NCBI GenBank assembly: GCA_030704615.1
Contig: CM060731.1
Span: forward strand, 62,478,756 to 62,542,755
Reading direction: 5' to 3'
Source of the DNA: Takakia lepidozioides
Lineage: Eukaryota; Streptophyta; Takakiopsida; Takakiales; Takakiaceae
DNA length: 64,000 nt
In this document: positions 1 to 11,708 of the stretch, one piece after another
Numbering within the stretch: position 1 is the first letter of the stretch
How the letters are laid out: the number at the start of each line of letters is the position of its first letter
Notes under the pieces: model-generated
The model's database searches: none
Seen by the model: only the letters and a program-made list of their open reading frames with translations
What the model was told of the DNA's origin: nothing
Position numbers and translations under genes: made by a program

Positions 1-3000
1 ATGAGTTTCTCTACCTTCAGGTGACCAAAATTTATTCTCACGGAAGTGCTTACTGAAAGGAGGAGGTGTGGGCTGATGATGGTCTTGTGGCTACTGTAAT
101 AGGACATTGGATTGCCTTACGGGATTTGGGCCAAGTCAGTCTGTTTAAAGGACCAACCACATGTTATTGAAGTGAGCTGAAGTGATATTGGTACGTGAGC
201 TAATCGCAGCGTCATATGAACATTAAGGCTATTGCCTGGCTGCCATGGACAAAAAATACGGCTAAAACAGCCAGCTGAATGTATCTCGTTCGAGACAAAC
301 TTGGTTGTGTTGTTTCTTAAGGGGAGGATGTGATAGAGCAACTCCAAGGCCAATACATCACACAGAATTCATTTCAGTCTTTCCTGCTGCATCATGGTCT
401 GATTGACTGTAAGACCAGGGCCTCACAAGAGGGGCGGACTTTTGCAGTTGGGGTTGCTGCTGCAGAGACAACAACTGACTGAAAAATATCTGGGAGAGGT
501 GGGGATGGCAAATGTGGCCGAGAGTGGCATGCTGGAGATGGAAAAATGGTCACCATTGGCCTTGAAGCTAATGCACTTGCTGCCATATTCGTTAACTCAG
601 TCTCAGATCAGAGCAACTTCAGAAATTATGTGGGACCTTCAATCAGCTGTACCCATGAGCCGTCTTTTGCAGGTCAGTAACAATTAAATTCCACTCTTGA
701 CATTCTTCACAGGTACAGACCAGATGTCCAGCTTTAGCGCCTCAGACGTTGTTCTCTTTCTTCTGCTAAACAACTCTGGATGCATAGCCTTTCTTTCCAG
801 ATTCTTATTACTGCTGTGCTTGTGAGAGCAGATGTTTATTTTCTGAACTGATCATTCTCTTTGCAGGGGGATGTGGGATGTGGGAAGACCATTGTTGCAT
901 TCCTTGCACTCCTTGAAGTTATTGATGCTGGCTACCAGGTCTGTTCCCTGGTTGTTGGAAAGTATTTTGCTTTTGGACTAGATTTCATTTTTTGAAGCAC
1001 GTGAAATTGTATGTATAGTAGTGTTTTCCAAAAGATTCGATCTGCTGTAAAGAGAAAAGAAAGATAAGTGGACATTGAAACAGACAGATTTAAGGCAAGA
1101 GGAAAACGATGATTTTCAAGGCAAGGAGAGAGAGAGCCAGGGGGGAAGCGACCAACCTATGTGGGTAAGTTGTACTCTGATGTGCGCTGTTTTGGACACA
1201 TAGGGAGCACTTATGGCACCCACGGAGTTTCTGGCATTCCAGCACCATGAAAGGATCACAGGCTGGTTGGAGATGTTGGAAGAAAAGGAGAGGCCACGGG
1301 TAGCTTTGTTGACGGGGTCCACCCCTTTAAGCAAAGCTCGCACTATTCGTAATGTATGATTCCCCTCCTGTTGCTATCATTCCCTAACTAACCGGCCTCT
1401 TTCCCCTTTCAACAGCATAATGCTCGTGCTCTGCACTTTTCTCTCTCTGGGTCCCTCTGCTCTGTCTTCCCTCCAGCGGAATCCAGGTGGAGCTGAATTT
1501 TGTGATGGACTGCAGGGATTGGAGAGTGGGGAGATTTCTTTGGCAGTTGGGACCCACAGTTTGATATCAGATAGTGTCAGATTTGCCAGTCTTGGTTTGG
1601 CCGTCGTTGATGAACAGCATCGCTTCGGGGTCGCTCAGCGTGGTCGCCTCAATAACAAGGTGCGTGTCTCTCTGTGGGCTTCTTCTGTACACTCTTAAGT
1701 CCATTTCTTTCATTTTTCTTCCCCATGGACTCTGAGGCCTCCCCTGTTGCTGTAAGCTTTCCACCTCTTTTGAGGGCGTTGGTCACCTAATTTGTTGGTT
1801 CTCATACCCTGGGGATTGAGATGGAGCGATGGAATGGCACACCCCCTGACCTTAGAATTGTTGGTGTGTACCACCCAGGAAGTAGAAACGGTACCATTAA
1901 TTTTCACTGTCTATGAGATCTCATAACTTTATCTCCTTAGCGACTCTGAATCTTCTCTGAGGCCATCAGCTGTAAGGACCAGAAGTGCTCTGCAGCTTAC
2001 CTACATGGGGCAGTTCTTTGGGGGGGGGCTTTTGATATGAGTTTTATGTTTGTTGCAGTTTTTCCCATGGATCCTCTAGGCTCCCCGTGAACATTATAAA
2101 GTTCCTTTCAGCTTACCATTTCTTTTCCTCCTGTCCTGCTCATTATGAGATCTGAGGCGTATACCCGTCTTTGGCAGAAACTTTCAGCTTTGAGGATGCA
2201 AAGTGCCTGGCAGCCTACCTGCATGAGGCACTTCGTCTTCAGGGGTGGTTTGATGTTTACTGAAGTGGTTTCTTGTTGTTTTACTTTGTCTGTGGAGGTC
2301 ATAAAGTTTCTTTCTTTCCATTTCATTTCCTTCCTTCTGAGTGTCATCATGATCTGTTGATGACTAACCCCTCCAACATTCAGTGGTACCCCTTTGTCTC
2401 TGAGCATTCTCCTTGTTCATAGTGTTTCTTTAGATGCATTCAAACCGCTCGGGCTTCAAGTTAAGTTGCAACGTAAGAGAAGCCTGAGTTGCTGCTGTGG
2501 CTTGGTGTTTCAGGTTCGTGATGCTGGCATCTTACTAGGTGAGGAGAACGAGGAAGCATCCGGGGATGCGGCAAGGAGTGAAGGCACAGGAGGGGCTGCA
2601 GCTTTTTCGAGTGCTCCGCATGTGCTGGCCATGTCCGCCACTCCTATACCGCGGACTTTGGCATTGGCCATGCATGGAGACATGTCCATTAGTCAGGTCA
2701 GTAAGCTGAAACACCCACCACATCTGTTGAATATTTTTTCTGCAGGATCTCAAATATCAACCAGAGCATTTTATATAGTTGACCACAGTACAATGTTGGC
2801 CTACCATCCTGTGAGGGGGAACAGAAAAGGATACAGCCTGGGAGGAGAAGGGAGAAAAGTGAGGAGAGAGAGATAGCTCTTGGGAGGGTGTCTGAGAGGA
2901 GGCCATTGCTCCACTGACAGTCTCATCTGAATGTCTTGGACTTGTGTTGCATACATTTACATTTGATGCAGTCATGTTGATGATTGTACAGATAACAGAG

Positions 3001-4410
3001 CTACCACCTGGACGTCCTAGCACTATAACACATGCCTTCCATGGCAGTGGGAGAGGACGTCAGGAAGCATATGAGGTCCTTCTTTATCTGCCTTGCACAA
3101 ATGACCTTGATTGCCAACTTTCCAGTAGTTACTTTGAATGAGAATTTTAAGAGAGAGTTATATCAGTAATTGTTATTGCCTAGTTAGCCTGTTGTTGTGA
3201 ATTCTTTGGGGAGTACCTCAGGGTCTTGAATGCACACAGGAACAGTCTCTTGCTCCAGATTGTCACTTAATCTGCAGGTTGCTTGTGTAGGCCCCTGAGC
3301 ATCCAATGTCATGGGAAAGGACTACAGCTTACCCCGTTCCAGTGGATTGCAGATGTTACGGAAGGAGCTGGAGAGTGGGGGTAGAGTGTTTGTGGTATAC
3401 CCAGTCATTGAGCCGTGTGAAGACCTTCCAGATGTCCGGGCAGCAGAGACTGAGTTTGACCGCTTAACTAAGGAATTTGATGATTTCCAGTGTGGACTTG
3501 TCCACGGTCGCATGAAGGTCTGAAATATTGTTCACATCTGTAGGCATTTTACTTCCACTCACATTCCATGATTATTTTGTGAAATATCTAGATGGCTTTA
3601 ATTCCCCTGAAGTCCCTAGCCCTGTTGGACAGAAAGTTAGAAGTGGACAGTAAACCAGAACACTCAATAGCATTCTTTGACACTTATAACCTCTTTATGA
3701 GCACGAATGAAGACATAGGTTGCTAGATTTTTTGAAGGATGGGGAATGCACTTCTTACGTATTGAGAAACATCGTTTGGGAGGTTGAAGGCGCATGAAAA
3801 GGAGGCTGTGATGGAACGTTTCAAGAGCGGAGCAGCCCAAGTCCTGGTCTCTACTACAGTGATTGAAGTGGGAATCGATATCCCGGAGGCATCCATGATT
3901 GTAATAGAAAATGCGGAACGCTATGGAATGGCCCAACTGCACCAGCTAAGGGGTCGTGTAGGTCGGGGAAGCAGGGATTCAACCTGTATACTTTTGGGCT
4001 CAACACCAGGATCATTGAACCGATTGAAGTTGCTTGAGTTGTCCAGAGATGGCTTCTACTTGGCAGAAATGGATCTCCGGTTGCGGGGGCCTGGTGAGAT
4101 CTTGGGAAAGCGGCAGTCGGGGCACCTCCCCGAATTTGGTATTGCAAGGCTCGACCAAGATGGAGAGATTTTGGAACGGGCACGCACTGCTGCTGAGGTA
4201 ATCGTTGCACATTTTGACTTCACTGCAGTAGTAATGACTGGGTATGTAAGTTTCCTTGCAATATCCACAAAAAGGGCAAAGGAAGCCTTGAGCATTTCTC
4301 ATGATATTTTTGATTGACAGGACTTGCTAAACTCTCACCCTGGCCTCAAAGACATACCTCGCCTCAAGCAAGAGCTCAGTATGCGCCGGCCACCTTCTGC
4401 TTTAAGTTGA
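1..4410 (+). CDS. RECG1: RECG1-like ATP-dependent DNA helicase, 3' part (5' exons outside window)
   Basis: Superfamily 2 helicase of the RecG family. In plants RECG1 is targeted to mitochondria and chloroplasts and limits recombination between short repeats in organelle DNA. Exons whose phases join cleanly: 1-20 (the tail EFLYLQ of the wedge domain), 448-672, 867-938, 1204-1353, 1477-1659, 2514-2696, 2992-3075, 3353-3517, 3790-4197 and 4321-4410, with TGA at 4408. Visible motifs in order: Walker A GDVGCGKT (exon at 867), MAPTE (1204), DEQH box (1477), MSATPIPRTLAL (2514), GLVHGRMK (3353), STTVIEVGIDIP and QLRGRVGRG plus the RecG C-terminal GPGEILGKRQSGHLPEF (3790). About 520 residues lie inside the window. 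The N-terminal wedge/OB domain and transit peptide must be upstream of base 1. No frameshift or internal stop is needed, so the gene looks intact. The introns rule out bacterial contamination. Confidence 0.93.
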
Positions 4411-5757
4411 AGATTGCTCTCTCTAATCCCCATGGATATTTCAAAGTTTCTCTTCCCTCTGGAAGGTATGAAATTTTTCTTTCTTCTTTCCTTCTTTCCT
4501 CCTGTCATGCAAAGGGAAATTCCCTTTAAATGTCATCTGGCGAAAATCTCACGGGTCTCTATCAAATGTTTGTAGACCCTTCAACATTCAGAAAAGTCTT
4601 CCATATCAGAAGGCTTTGATGACACATGAGCATGTAAGGTGCAGCATGTCCCTCCCTCAGCTATTGCGGTAGAGTGTTTCATTCCTTTTGTGAAGGAAGA
4701 TGTTTGTATAAAAGTGGACTACTCAGTTTGGAATCTTTCAGTATTTCGGGGATTGTTGAAGGCTGTTGGAAAGGAGAGATCAACTTAGATCATCATTTTT
4801 GGCCCCATGTAAAGCACATTAATATTGACACCTTGTATACCAAGTTTGCAGCCAACTATTTTCTTCTACGTTGTATACTTCAGGTCCACATTATGTTTCT
4901 ATTTTGTATGTTTCTAGGACTTTTTTCCAGTCAATATATTGAGGGCATCTTCCAAAAGATTCAATATCTACTTCTCCACCTTCGGACCTTGTATTTTTCC
5001 CTTCATACAGCTACTTTTGAAAACATGTAGCGAAGGAAATTACACTTTGACTTAAAGCTTCCAAATTGTGGTGTCTGTGGGTGATAAAAATGTAATGGGG
5101 ATATTGTAAATAGTCTGTTACTTGGGCCGATCAAATTTGTTCCTTGTTGTGGAGAGGGTGTGTGTTACAATTTGGCTTCCAGGCGCTCCGAGTCCACCTG
5201 ACGAGGAGAGGAGGTGCTCTATATACCTGGCCTGTGAATGCTACTGACTTTCATCCAGTGTAGAAGATCGATGTGATGGGGACAACTAACCGTTGACATC
5301 CAGTAAAAAAACAAGTTGATCATGGACCAGCTCATCAATTCAGTTACCTGCATCGGTAGCTTCCCAAAGTCCCTCAGACCTAGGTTGAATTTGTCTCCCT
5401 GACTGAGATCTCCCCTCTTTGGACTACTTGTTTGAGAGCCTCATGGAGCCTTAGGCTCAATGGGCTGCGGCCCCAGGAGAGGAAGTGAGTAAAGGCAGTC
5501 TAAAGACATTTTTGAAGCACTAGTGCTCTGAAAGAGGTTAGTTTGTCCTCTCATTGTAATCAAGGGGCTCAATTTGTGGGCGGTTGCTCACACTTCCTGG
5601 GTTATTAAAATTACAAAATAATATGTTAGGGTTTTTCTTCTTGGTCATGGTTGACTGTTGAGGCCGTATGACACCCTTTGAGATTTAACTCTTCTTCCCC
5701 TTCAATAATTCAACTATTAACAATATAGTTATTTGGCTAAAAATAATATGATTTTTT
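4411..5757. other. Intergenic, 3' flank of RECG1
   Basis: No coding region recognised. The first several hundred bases are T-rich and probably contain the RECG1 3' UTR. Open frames here are short and lack protein-family features. Confidence 0.5.
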
Positions 5758-5932
5758 GGCTAAAATATATTAGGGTTTAGCCAGAACTTGTCGACGTGGC
5801 CTTCTGTCTTGCTGAGAAACAAAAACTTGACACTAGCTGGCATCCTAATGACTCCAATAGGAGAATTGAACCCACAACCACTCGTGGGAGGGTATGTGCC
5901 CTTACCACTCGGCTACATGCTGGTTGTCAATG
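5758..5932 (-). repeat. tRNA-derived SINE
   Basis: Read on the minus strand, the segment begins with an RNA polymerase III A box, TAGCCGAGTGG (5905-5915), followed about 33 bases later by a B box, GGTTCAATTCT (5862-5872). This is the spacing of a tRNA gene. The flanking sequence does not fold as a full tRNA acceptor stem, and an unrelated body runs to the left into AT-rich repeats around 5760. This is the usual anatomy of a plant SINE head. The 3' boundary is uncertain. Confidence 0.6.
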
Positions 5933-6608
5933 TTCATAACATAGAAGTTACTCTCTCTTTATTCCTTCTGTCCGTCAAATGTTGTTCCCCTTCACTTGAT
6001 ATATTTTAACTTGTGGTTTCACCTGGGTGTTTCTTTTCTTTTTCAATTTATGAAACATAATATTTCTATGAACTAAGAGTAACCATGCATGGGTTCACAG
6101 CAGCCCTCTGGGCATGGAGGTGTCTGAAGTCTGAACCTTCTAAAGGTGGTCCCATGAAGGGCACACCCCCATAGGTAGTACTAGTCAGAAAGTTATGGTT
6201 TGCTTGAGAAAAGGAATAATGGGCGAAAGCCTGACGGAGCAATGCCGCATGGAGGTAGAAGGCCCCCGGGTCATAAACTCCTTTTCTCAGAGAAGAAGCA
6301 TGTCATTTCTTTCTTTCTCCTTCCCCTGCAGAAATAGAAATTGAGGAAGCCTTATGGAATAAAAAACGGCTTGAATCTATTGGTAAATCCTGCTTATAAC
6401 AATAAAGAGGTTTTCTGTTACAGCAGAACCAGCCGAATTGCTCTTCCCCAAAAGGGTTCCCAACTTCTTTGCGAAGAAAGTTAGAACCGTGATCTTCCAG
6501 CTGCTTAGGCTCAGCTATCAAAAGCTGAGCTGAATCTGTTGTGGGCTTTCACAAAAAGTGGAAGGAAAAAGCTACCAGTTGATCTCCCTGGAAAAGAAGG
6601 TGCCTTGA
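5933..6608. other. Intergenic
   Basis: No gene, RNA gene or bounded repeat recognised. At 6547-6608 there is a sequence (GGAAAAAGCTAC and following) that recurs in diverged form at 7115-7165, on the far side of the inverted repeat 6609-7083. Confidence 0.4.
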
Positions 6609-7083
6609 GGCTCAGAATTTTGTGTGGCCTTGTCGTAATGAGGCTGGTCAGACTATGGGGCCCGCCGTCTCATTAATATAGGAGCAACTAGGTACCTTCA
6701 TGGAGCGAGGACTTAGAATTTTTTTGGCATATGAAATTTACAACTACCTCCACGCAGGTGAGTTTTAGGATTTCCTACATGAAGGTAGTTGCAAAACCAA
6801 GCTGAAACTACCTGCATGAGAGTAACTACACCTCCATGGAGGTGATTGTAGTCAGCGCCGACCACCAGAATCACGTTCAGGGAATGAAACCCGAAACCTG
6901 CGTCGCCACATCGTCATCGACCAACCACCAGACCCGTACTAACAATTTGTAGTTTTTTTCATATATAAGCGAAACTGCGGAATAGGGATCGTTTTAATGT
7001 AGCGGGGCCCGCTGTCAGGTCACTGTCCCCTCTGCACCCTGCGGCCTCATTACGACGAGGCCACACAAAATTCTGAGCCTTGA
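6609..7083. repeat. MITE-like inverted repeat upstream of the kinase
   Basis: The left arm starts GGCTCAGAATTTTGTGTGGC at 6609. The right arm, ending near 7083, is its reverse complement over about 37 bases with one mismatch (GTCGTAATGAGGC continues the match). The interior holds several smaller palindromic copies of CTACCTCCATG between about 6680 and 6860. No coding capacity is seen. The structure fits a small foldback or MITE insertion. The target site duplication was not resolved because the flanks are themselves a diverged direct repeat (6547-6608 and 7115-7165). Confidence 0.55.
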
Positions 7084-7185
7084 ATGCCACACTTAGATAC
7101 ATGTATATATAGAAAAAGTGAAAGGAAAAAGCTACTGATCTTGATGTCCGTGGAAAAGATGGTGCTTGAATGCCACATATAGATG

Positions 7186-7198
7186 TGTATATATATGG
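7186..7198 (+). promoter_or_regulatory. TATA-box candidate for the kinase gene
   Basis: TGTATATATATGG lies about 390 bases upstream of the kinase start codon at 7584. It sits in a short tandem duplication (7080-7115 and 7162-7198). It is the best TATA-like site in the interval, but the transcription start cannot be placed from sequence alone. Confidence 0.3.
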
Positions 7199-7583
7199 CT
7201 CGCCACCACCTTGCGAGCCCATTGCAGAGTCTCTACTTGTCTAGCAACACTGTTTCTCCAACCCAGAAATTGTATCAAACTGTGCTTGTTTCACTTCCAA
7301 CTAAGCTGCGCAGTGTGTACAATGTGACTCTTCATCTGCATCAACATTCACCCTAACAAACGATCTCTCCAGAGCACAAATTGTAGAACAAGTCCATCAC
7401 TAGTGCATCATTTGCATGGTGATTCATCTGTCTTGAAATCTTCTAGTTTCCGACCTCCCATCTACGTGGGTCTTTATGTTCAGTCAATTGATGTGGGTCT
7501 AACAAACAAGATGAGATATGCATGGAGAAACTGAATTTCCCGGTCTGCTAGTTGTATACTTGGTTTGATCAAGGTAAGCACAG

Positions 7584-9116
7584 ATGAGGCTGACATCTAG
7601 TACAAGGCTGCGAAAGAAAGACGAGCAGCTCGTGAGGGTGGGGGAGTGGCCGGCCACGGATGGCTGTCATATCCGCAAGGATTATGCCCGGGGTAGAAAG
7701 CTAGGCGAAGGATCTTTCGGAACAGTATTTGAGATTACAGAAAAGAAGACGGGGAAACGGTATGCTTGTAAGAAAGTGGAGAAGGGACTATTGGGTCGAA
7801 CTGGATTGGAGAATCTCAGAAGGGAGATCCAAATCTTGAAGCTTCTAGGAGATCATCAGCTTGTGAATAAGCTGAAGAGCGTATATGAGGACGACAAACA
7901 CTTGTTTCTTGTCTTACAATTATGTACAGGAGGAGATCTCCTGGAGTACTTGGATAGAGCTGGAAAATTGACAGAGAAGGATGCCGCGTTTATCTGCTCC
8001 CAACTTGCAGAGGTCTTGGTATGCTTGGAGGACAGGCGTATCGTCCATCTGGATTTGATGCCGGATAACATATTTCTGGTTTCTAGTAACAGCCTCTCCA
8101 TTCAAGTTGGAGATTTTGGTATTGCTGAGTTTTGCGAGCGAGGTAATTTACAATCCTCAACAATCACTACGTCTGTTTCAACTCCGTTTCTTTGTCAGTG
8201 ACCAAAGGCGATGTCTTCGCAACTCTCCTGATCGGAACAGCTTACAGTTCCCTTTTCGTGGGGATATTTTTCGACATTACAGCAAGTACATGTTAGTTGA
8301 CTGTTCATGTAGGCGAGAAGAGAAACGTTTTTGGCACATCTACTCTTCCTCTCTGTTGGAGGATCATTCGACATCATATAATTATATAATTTGCTCACTG
8401 AGTGCAGGCGAGAAGAAAACCGTTGCTGGTGGCACAATAGGGTACATGGCTCCAGAGGTTTACCACATATCTTACGATCACAAAGCCGATGTTTGGAGCC
8501 TGGGGGTGATTTTGTACTCCCTGCTATCTGCATCCATGCCCCATAATGATTCCGGTAAAGGCATGGAATGGAACTTAAGATATGAAGAAGCCGATCTACA
8601 GTCAAGCCAATGGGCAACAATTTCGGGATCTTGCAAGAATCTGATTTCCAGAATGCTCGCAAAGAATCCTGATGACAGGCCATCCCCTCTTGAGATAAGA
8701 TGTAAGTAGTGGACTGTAACCATCCCATCATGTAAATTTCCGGCCACTCCATGTGTCAGTGTTGTCTAGATTGACGAGCTTTACTCCCTACAACGTTCCC
8801 CCGAGGATATTGCAGCTTTGCATGGGGGAGTACTTCTGTCCGCGTCGTCGTTCTTCTGATCACAATAGATTAGAGTGAACTTCTCGCACTTACAAGACTA
8901 CGGATTCAAACTTGACAATGTGCAGCTCATCCATGGATATTTGAGCACATGGAGCCTGATGATTCTGCACTTGTGGGGGTCAAACTACAAGAACAAGGCG
9001 GTAGTTTCGACTTCAACAGAAAGGCGCGGAATGGACCATTTTGCATAAAGAAGCACATCGACCTTCATGCCAGTGCCAAACGATTTCTCCTTCCACCAAA
9101 AAGCCGGGTCCAATAA
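7584..9116 (+). CDS. Ser/Thr protein kinase, CDPK/CAMK-like, without EF-hands
   Basis: Three exons: 7584-8142, 8408-8701 and 8926-9116, giving 347 residues. An in-frame TAA at 7575 supports the ATG at 7584. A reading through the second donor would stop early at 8709, but the consensus GTAAGT at 8702 and an exon restoring the kinase-end motif HPWI (residues 286-289) favour the three-exon model. Kinase landmarks: glycine loop GEGSFG (41-46), ATP lysine K63, helix-C E81, catalytic loop HLDLMPDN (155-162), DFG (177-179), APE (201-203) and DVWSLGV. The fold resembles calcium-dependent and CAMK-type plant kinases, yet only about 60 residues follow the domain and no EF-hand is present. Oddity: the usual HRDLKPEN is HLDLMPDN. 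The catalytic Asp is kept, but the preceding Arg and the catalytic-loop Lys are lost, so activity may be weak or absent. Confidence 0.82.
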
Positions 9117-11696
9117 TGCTAGCAATGATCTTTACGATAGGCCACACTGTACATCAGGTTCAATGTACAGCAGACAGATCTATCAGATGAACTGCTCAGC
9201 ATTTCAACAGACTGTGAACATATTTTATGAATGTGAATTTAAACTTCAAATTTCGAGACCCTTGACTCGCAAACAGAATTATGTAAAGAAGAGTCTATGA
9301 GAAGAGAAGTTTCGAACTAAATGAGTCGCCAACCCTCGGATGCCTTGCTTAGAGCTCTCCTTGCCATCTACCCCTGCACTAAAATGGGACCTCCGGACTC
9401 TAGCCAATGTTTCTCCCACACTAGTTCTACTAAAGTTGCCAAGCCAATTGGAAAGTTGAATGTAAAATTTGAGCCCTCGTAGAACATCACATCGGTTACT
9501 GACGCTCAACACACATCACCTGCTGGCGGAACCCTTGCCCCCCAAAAGTTCTGTCAAAGCCAGCGTTTGATTCCTTGAAATGGTGGGTGCAAAACTCGAC
9601 GACGAAATCAGAACTGATTATATCTTGCTGACAGTTAGAGAAGGCTCAGCCCAGGTCCAGAACAAAATAGATTTTACGGCTGTAGACGAACGAACAAATG
9701 AACGACGAACTGTTAACATTCGGCTATAGAGGCATGACGAGAGATTCCTTCAGTGTACATGTCAACGAAATGACTCCTCTGTAGACACGAAATGAATGCG
9801 GTGGAGCAGCAAAGAAAGACATTTAAATCGCAGTAAACTTTCAAATGTCAGGGATGTTTCTGCGCCATCCAAACGGTAACCTCAACAGTGGAGATCTGGC
9901 AGTGCCGATACTGTTTTCGATCTCTTAATGCATGTTGTTTGCAGATTTAGGTGAGTGGGAGAGCTTAGGACGAGGCTGTCGAGAAACTGTCTCCTTAGAA
10001 AAGGCTCAGGTTATCTTTTGACTCCAAGTAGGTTTATTATGCCCGGTGCCCCAATTCTGTAATGATCCAGATTCAGGTCGCAATCCTGCTTCGAGAGCCC
10101 TAGAATGACATTCTGGGAACTTAGGGTTTCTTGATATGGATAATGGTGGGGTAGAGCAAAAGAGAATCAGCGGAGAGGAAGATTAAAGAAGCTTCGGCAT
10201 GCTCATTTGGTGGGTACCTAAAACTTCTGTGGGGTTCCTGTTGAGAGATATCTTTGTTACATCGGGGTTCAAAATGCGTGGCAGCGTTCTCAATTTTCCA
10301 GCATCAGATTCAGAGGAAAGTTTGGCACACTTGGGAATCCATCCTTGGCAGATTTTTGGATTAGAGCGGAGAAAGAGAGGGGGAGAGTGTATATGTGTTG
10401 ATTTTTCGAAATCTTGGCGACTGAAGAAGGGCACTCGGCGGCTTCAAGAGCCTAGCTTCTAACAGATGGTAGGAGGTGGAGGAAGACCATGGGCTGGTGT
10501 TTAACCATGGCTTTTTTCAAGTCAAGATTGCTATCGCGCCCACCAGTATGTACATTCTCCAGCGTCATTCTTCATGTTAGTACATATTCCTCCTTGCTTT
10601 CCCCAGAAATCAAGTGAACTGGTGTTAGAGCTTGACCGCGCTGGCGAGTTTCCCGCCCCGCAATCCCTGAAGCCAGGACTCTCCAAATTCAACAGGCGGT
10701 GCAAGAAGGCCAACCATCTTTATCTCGTTATTTTGTTTAGTCAGGTGGGACGAAAAATAGAAGAGTGAAAGAAGGTGGTGGTGTATTCACGTGTATTATA
10801 CATGGGCAGAGAAAGAGATTATCACAGTCACAGAATTGGCAATGATATGCAGGCACACCTAGGTGGAACGCAGGGGACGGGACTCGTAAACTTGGGAGCG
10901 TTTTCTAGTGGATTGACGACGACCCATGGTAAGCCACCTTTTACTCTGGTTGCTATCCTCCACTTTTGGCAGTTCACCTCCCTCCCGCCCCCCCTCCTCC
11001 CACTCTATGGGTCTGTTCTGTGTCCGTCGTGTCCTTTGTGCCTGGCCCAGACATAATAATTTCTCTCTTCTTTGCTTAGGGCCCTCTGATCTCAGCACCA
11101 TTTGTCATCTGTGCAAGTGCCGCTCTTCTAATTATCGCTGTAGTGTAAGAGGCACACATAGCCAAATATGTGACTTCTGGCAACCTGGAGGAATGCAGTA
11201 GCAGTGCTCACAGTGTCATCTGTTTTTAAATCGAGATTGTGGTTGGCTGTGCATAATGGCCTGGGTGAATTCCAGACCAGAGGATACCAAAGCCTCACAA
11301 TCACCTCTGGGAAAATTAGCAACCTGCAGAGATTTTGCCCTCAAATATTTTTCATGGTCACTGTCCAGAGGGTATTGGTCAACGAATTTGTCTTTTACTT
11401 TCCCCGCACATACACATAGCCGGTGGTAGTAGTTGGCTCAAATGGACAAGACGCATCGTCAAATCTGACCAGACTGACATCTTACTCAGGCCAGGTTGTG
11501 GGTAGATGAATTTGAAATGCTTGAATGTCTCACCGGTAGAACTCAGATGTTTGGCATTGCCCTGTGACCATAGTTCCCTGTGGAATACTTAGTTGCAGGG
11601 GATATTTGACACACATTGCTTTGCTCCCTCCGTAGCAGCGGACCTCAGTCCTCTTAAAAGTGTCCTGCCACGTCTGAAATCTCTGGTATATTTTGA
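9117..11696. other. Intergenic between kinase and PPR genes
   Basis: No recognised gene. The interval should hold the kinase 3' UTR and the PPR promoter and leader. The only coding-like element is a short ATG-initiated frame at 10507 with a targeting-peptide-like composition, listed separately. Confidence 0.5.
10507..10545 (+). other. Possible first exon encoding an organelle-targeting leader for the PPR gene
   Basis: ATG in an excellent context (ACCATGG) opens MAFFKSRLLSRPP, which is rich in Arg, Ser and hydrophobic residues and has no acidic residue. It ends at a GTATGT donor at 10546. The phase would join a GAG-type acceptor at 11717 in the PPR frame. This is inferred only from composition, context and phase. 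The frame could equally be chance. Confidence 0.25.
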
Positions 11697-11708
11697 ATTT
11701 CTTGCTGT

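Noticed and set aside
1-4410. Bacterial recG gene from contamination
   Set aside because: The coding sequence is split by at least nine introns with GT/AG borders and phase-matched exons, so it is a plant nuclear gene.
8702-8709. Kinase ending at the TAG directly after exon 2
   Set aside because: A consensus GTAAGT donor overlaps that stop, and an exon at 8926 restores the kinase-terminal HPWI motif in phase.
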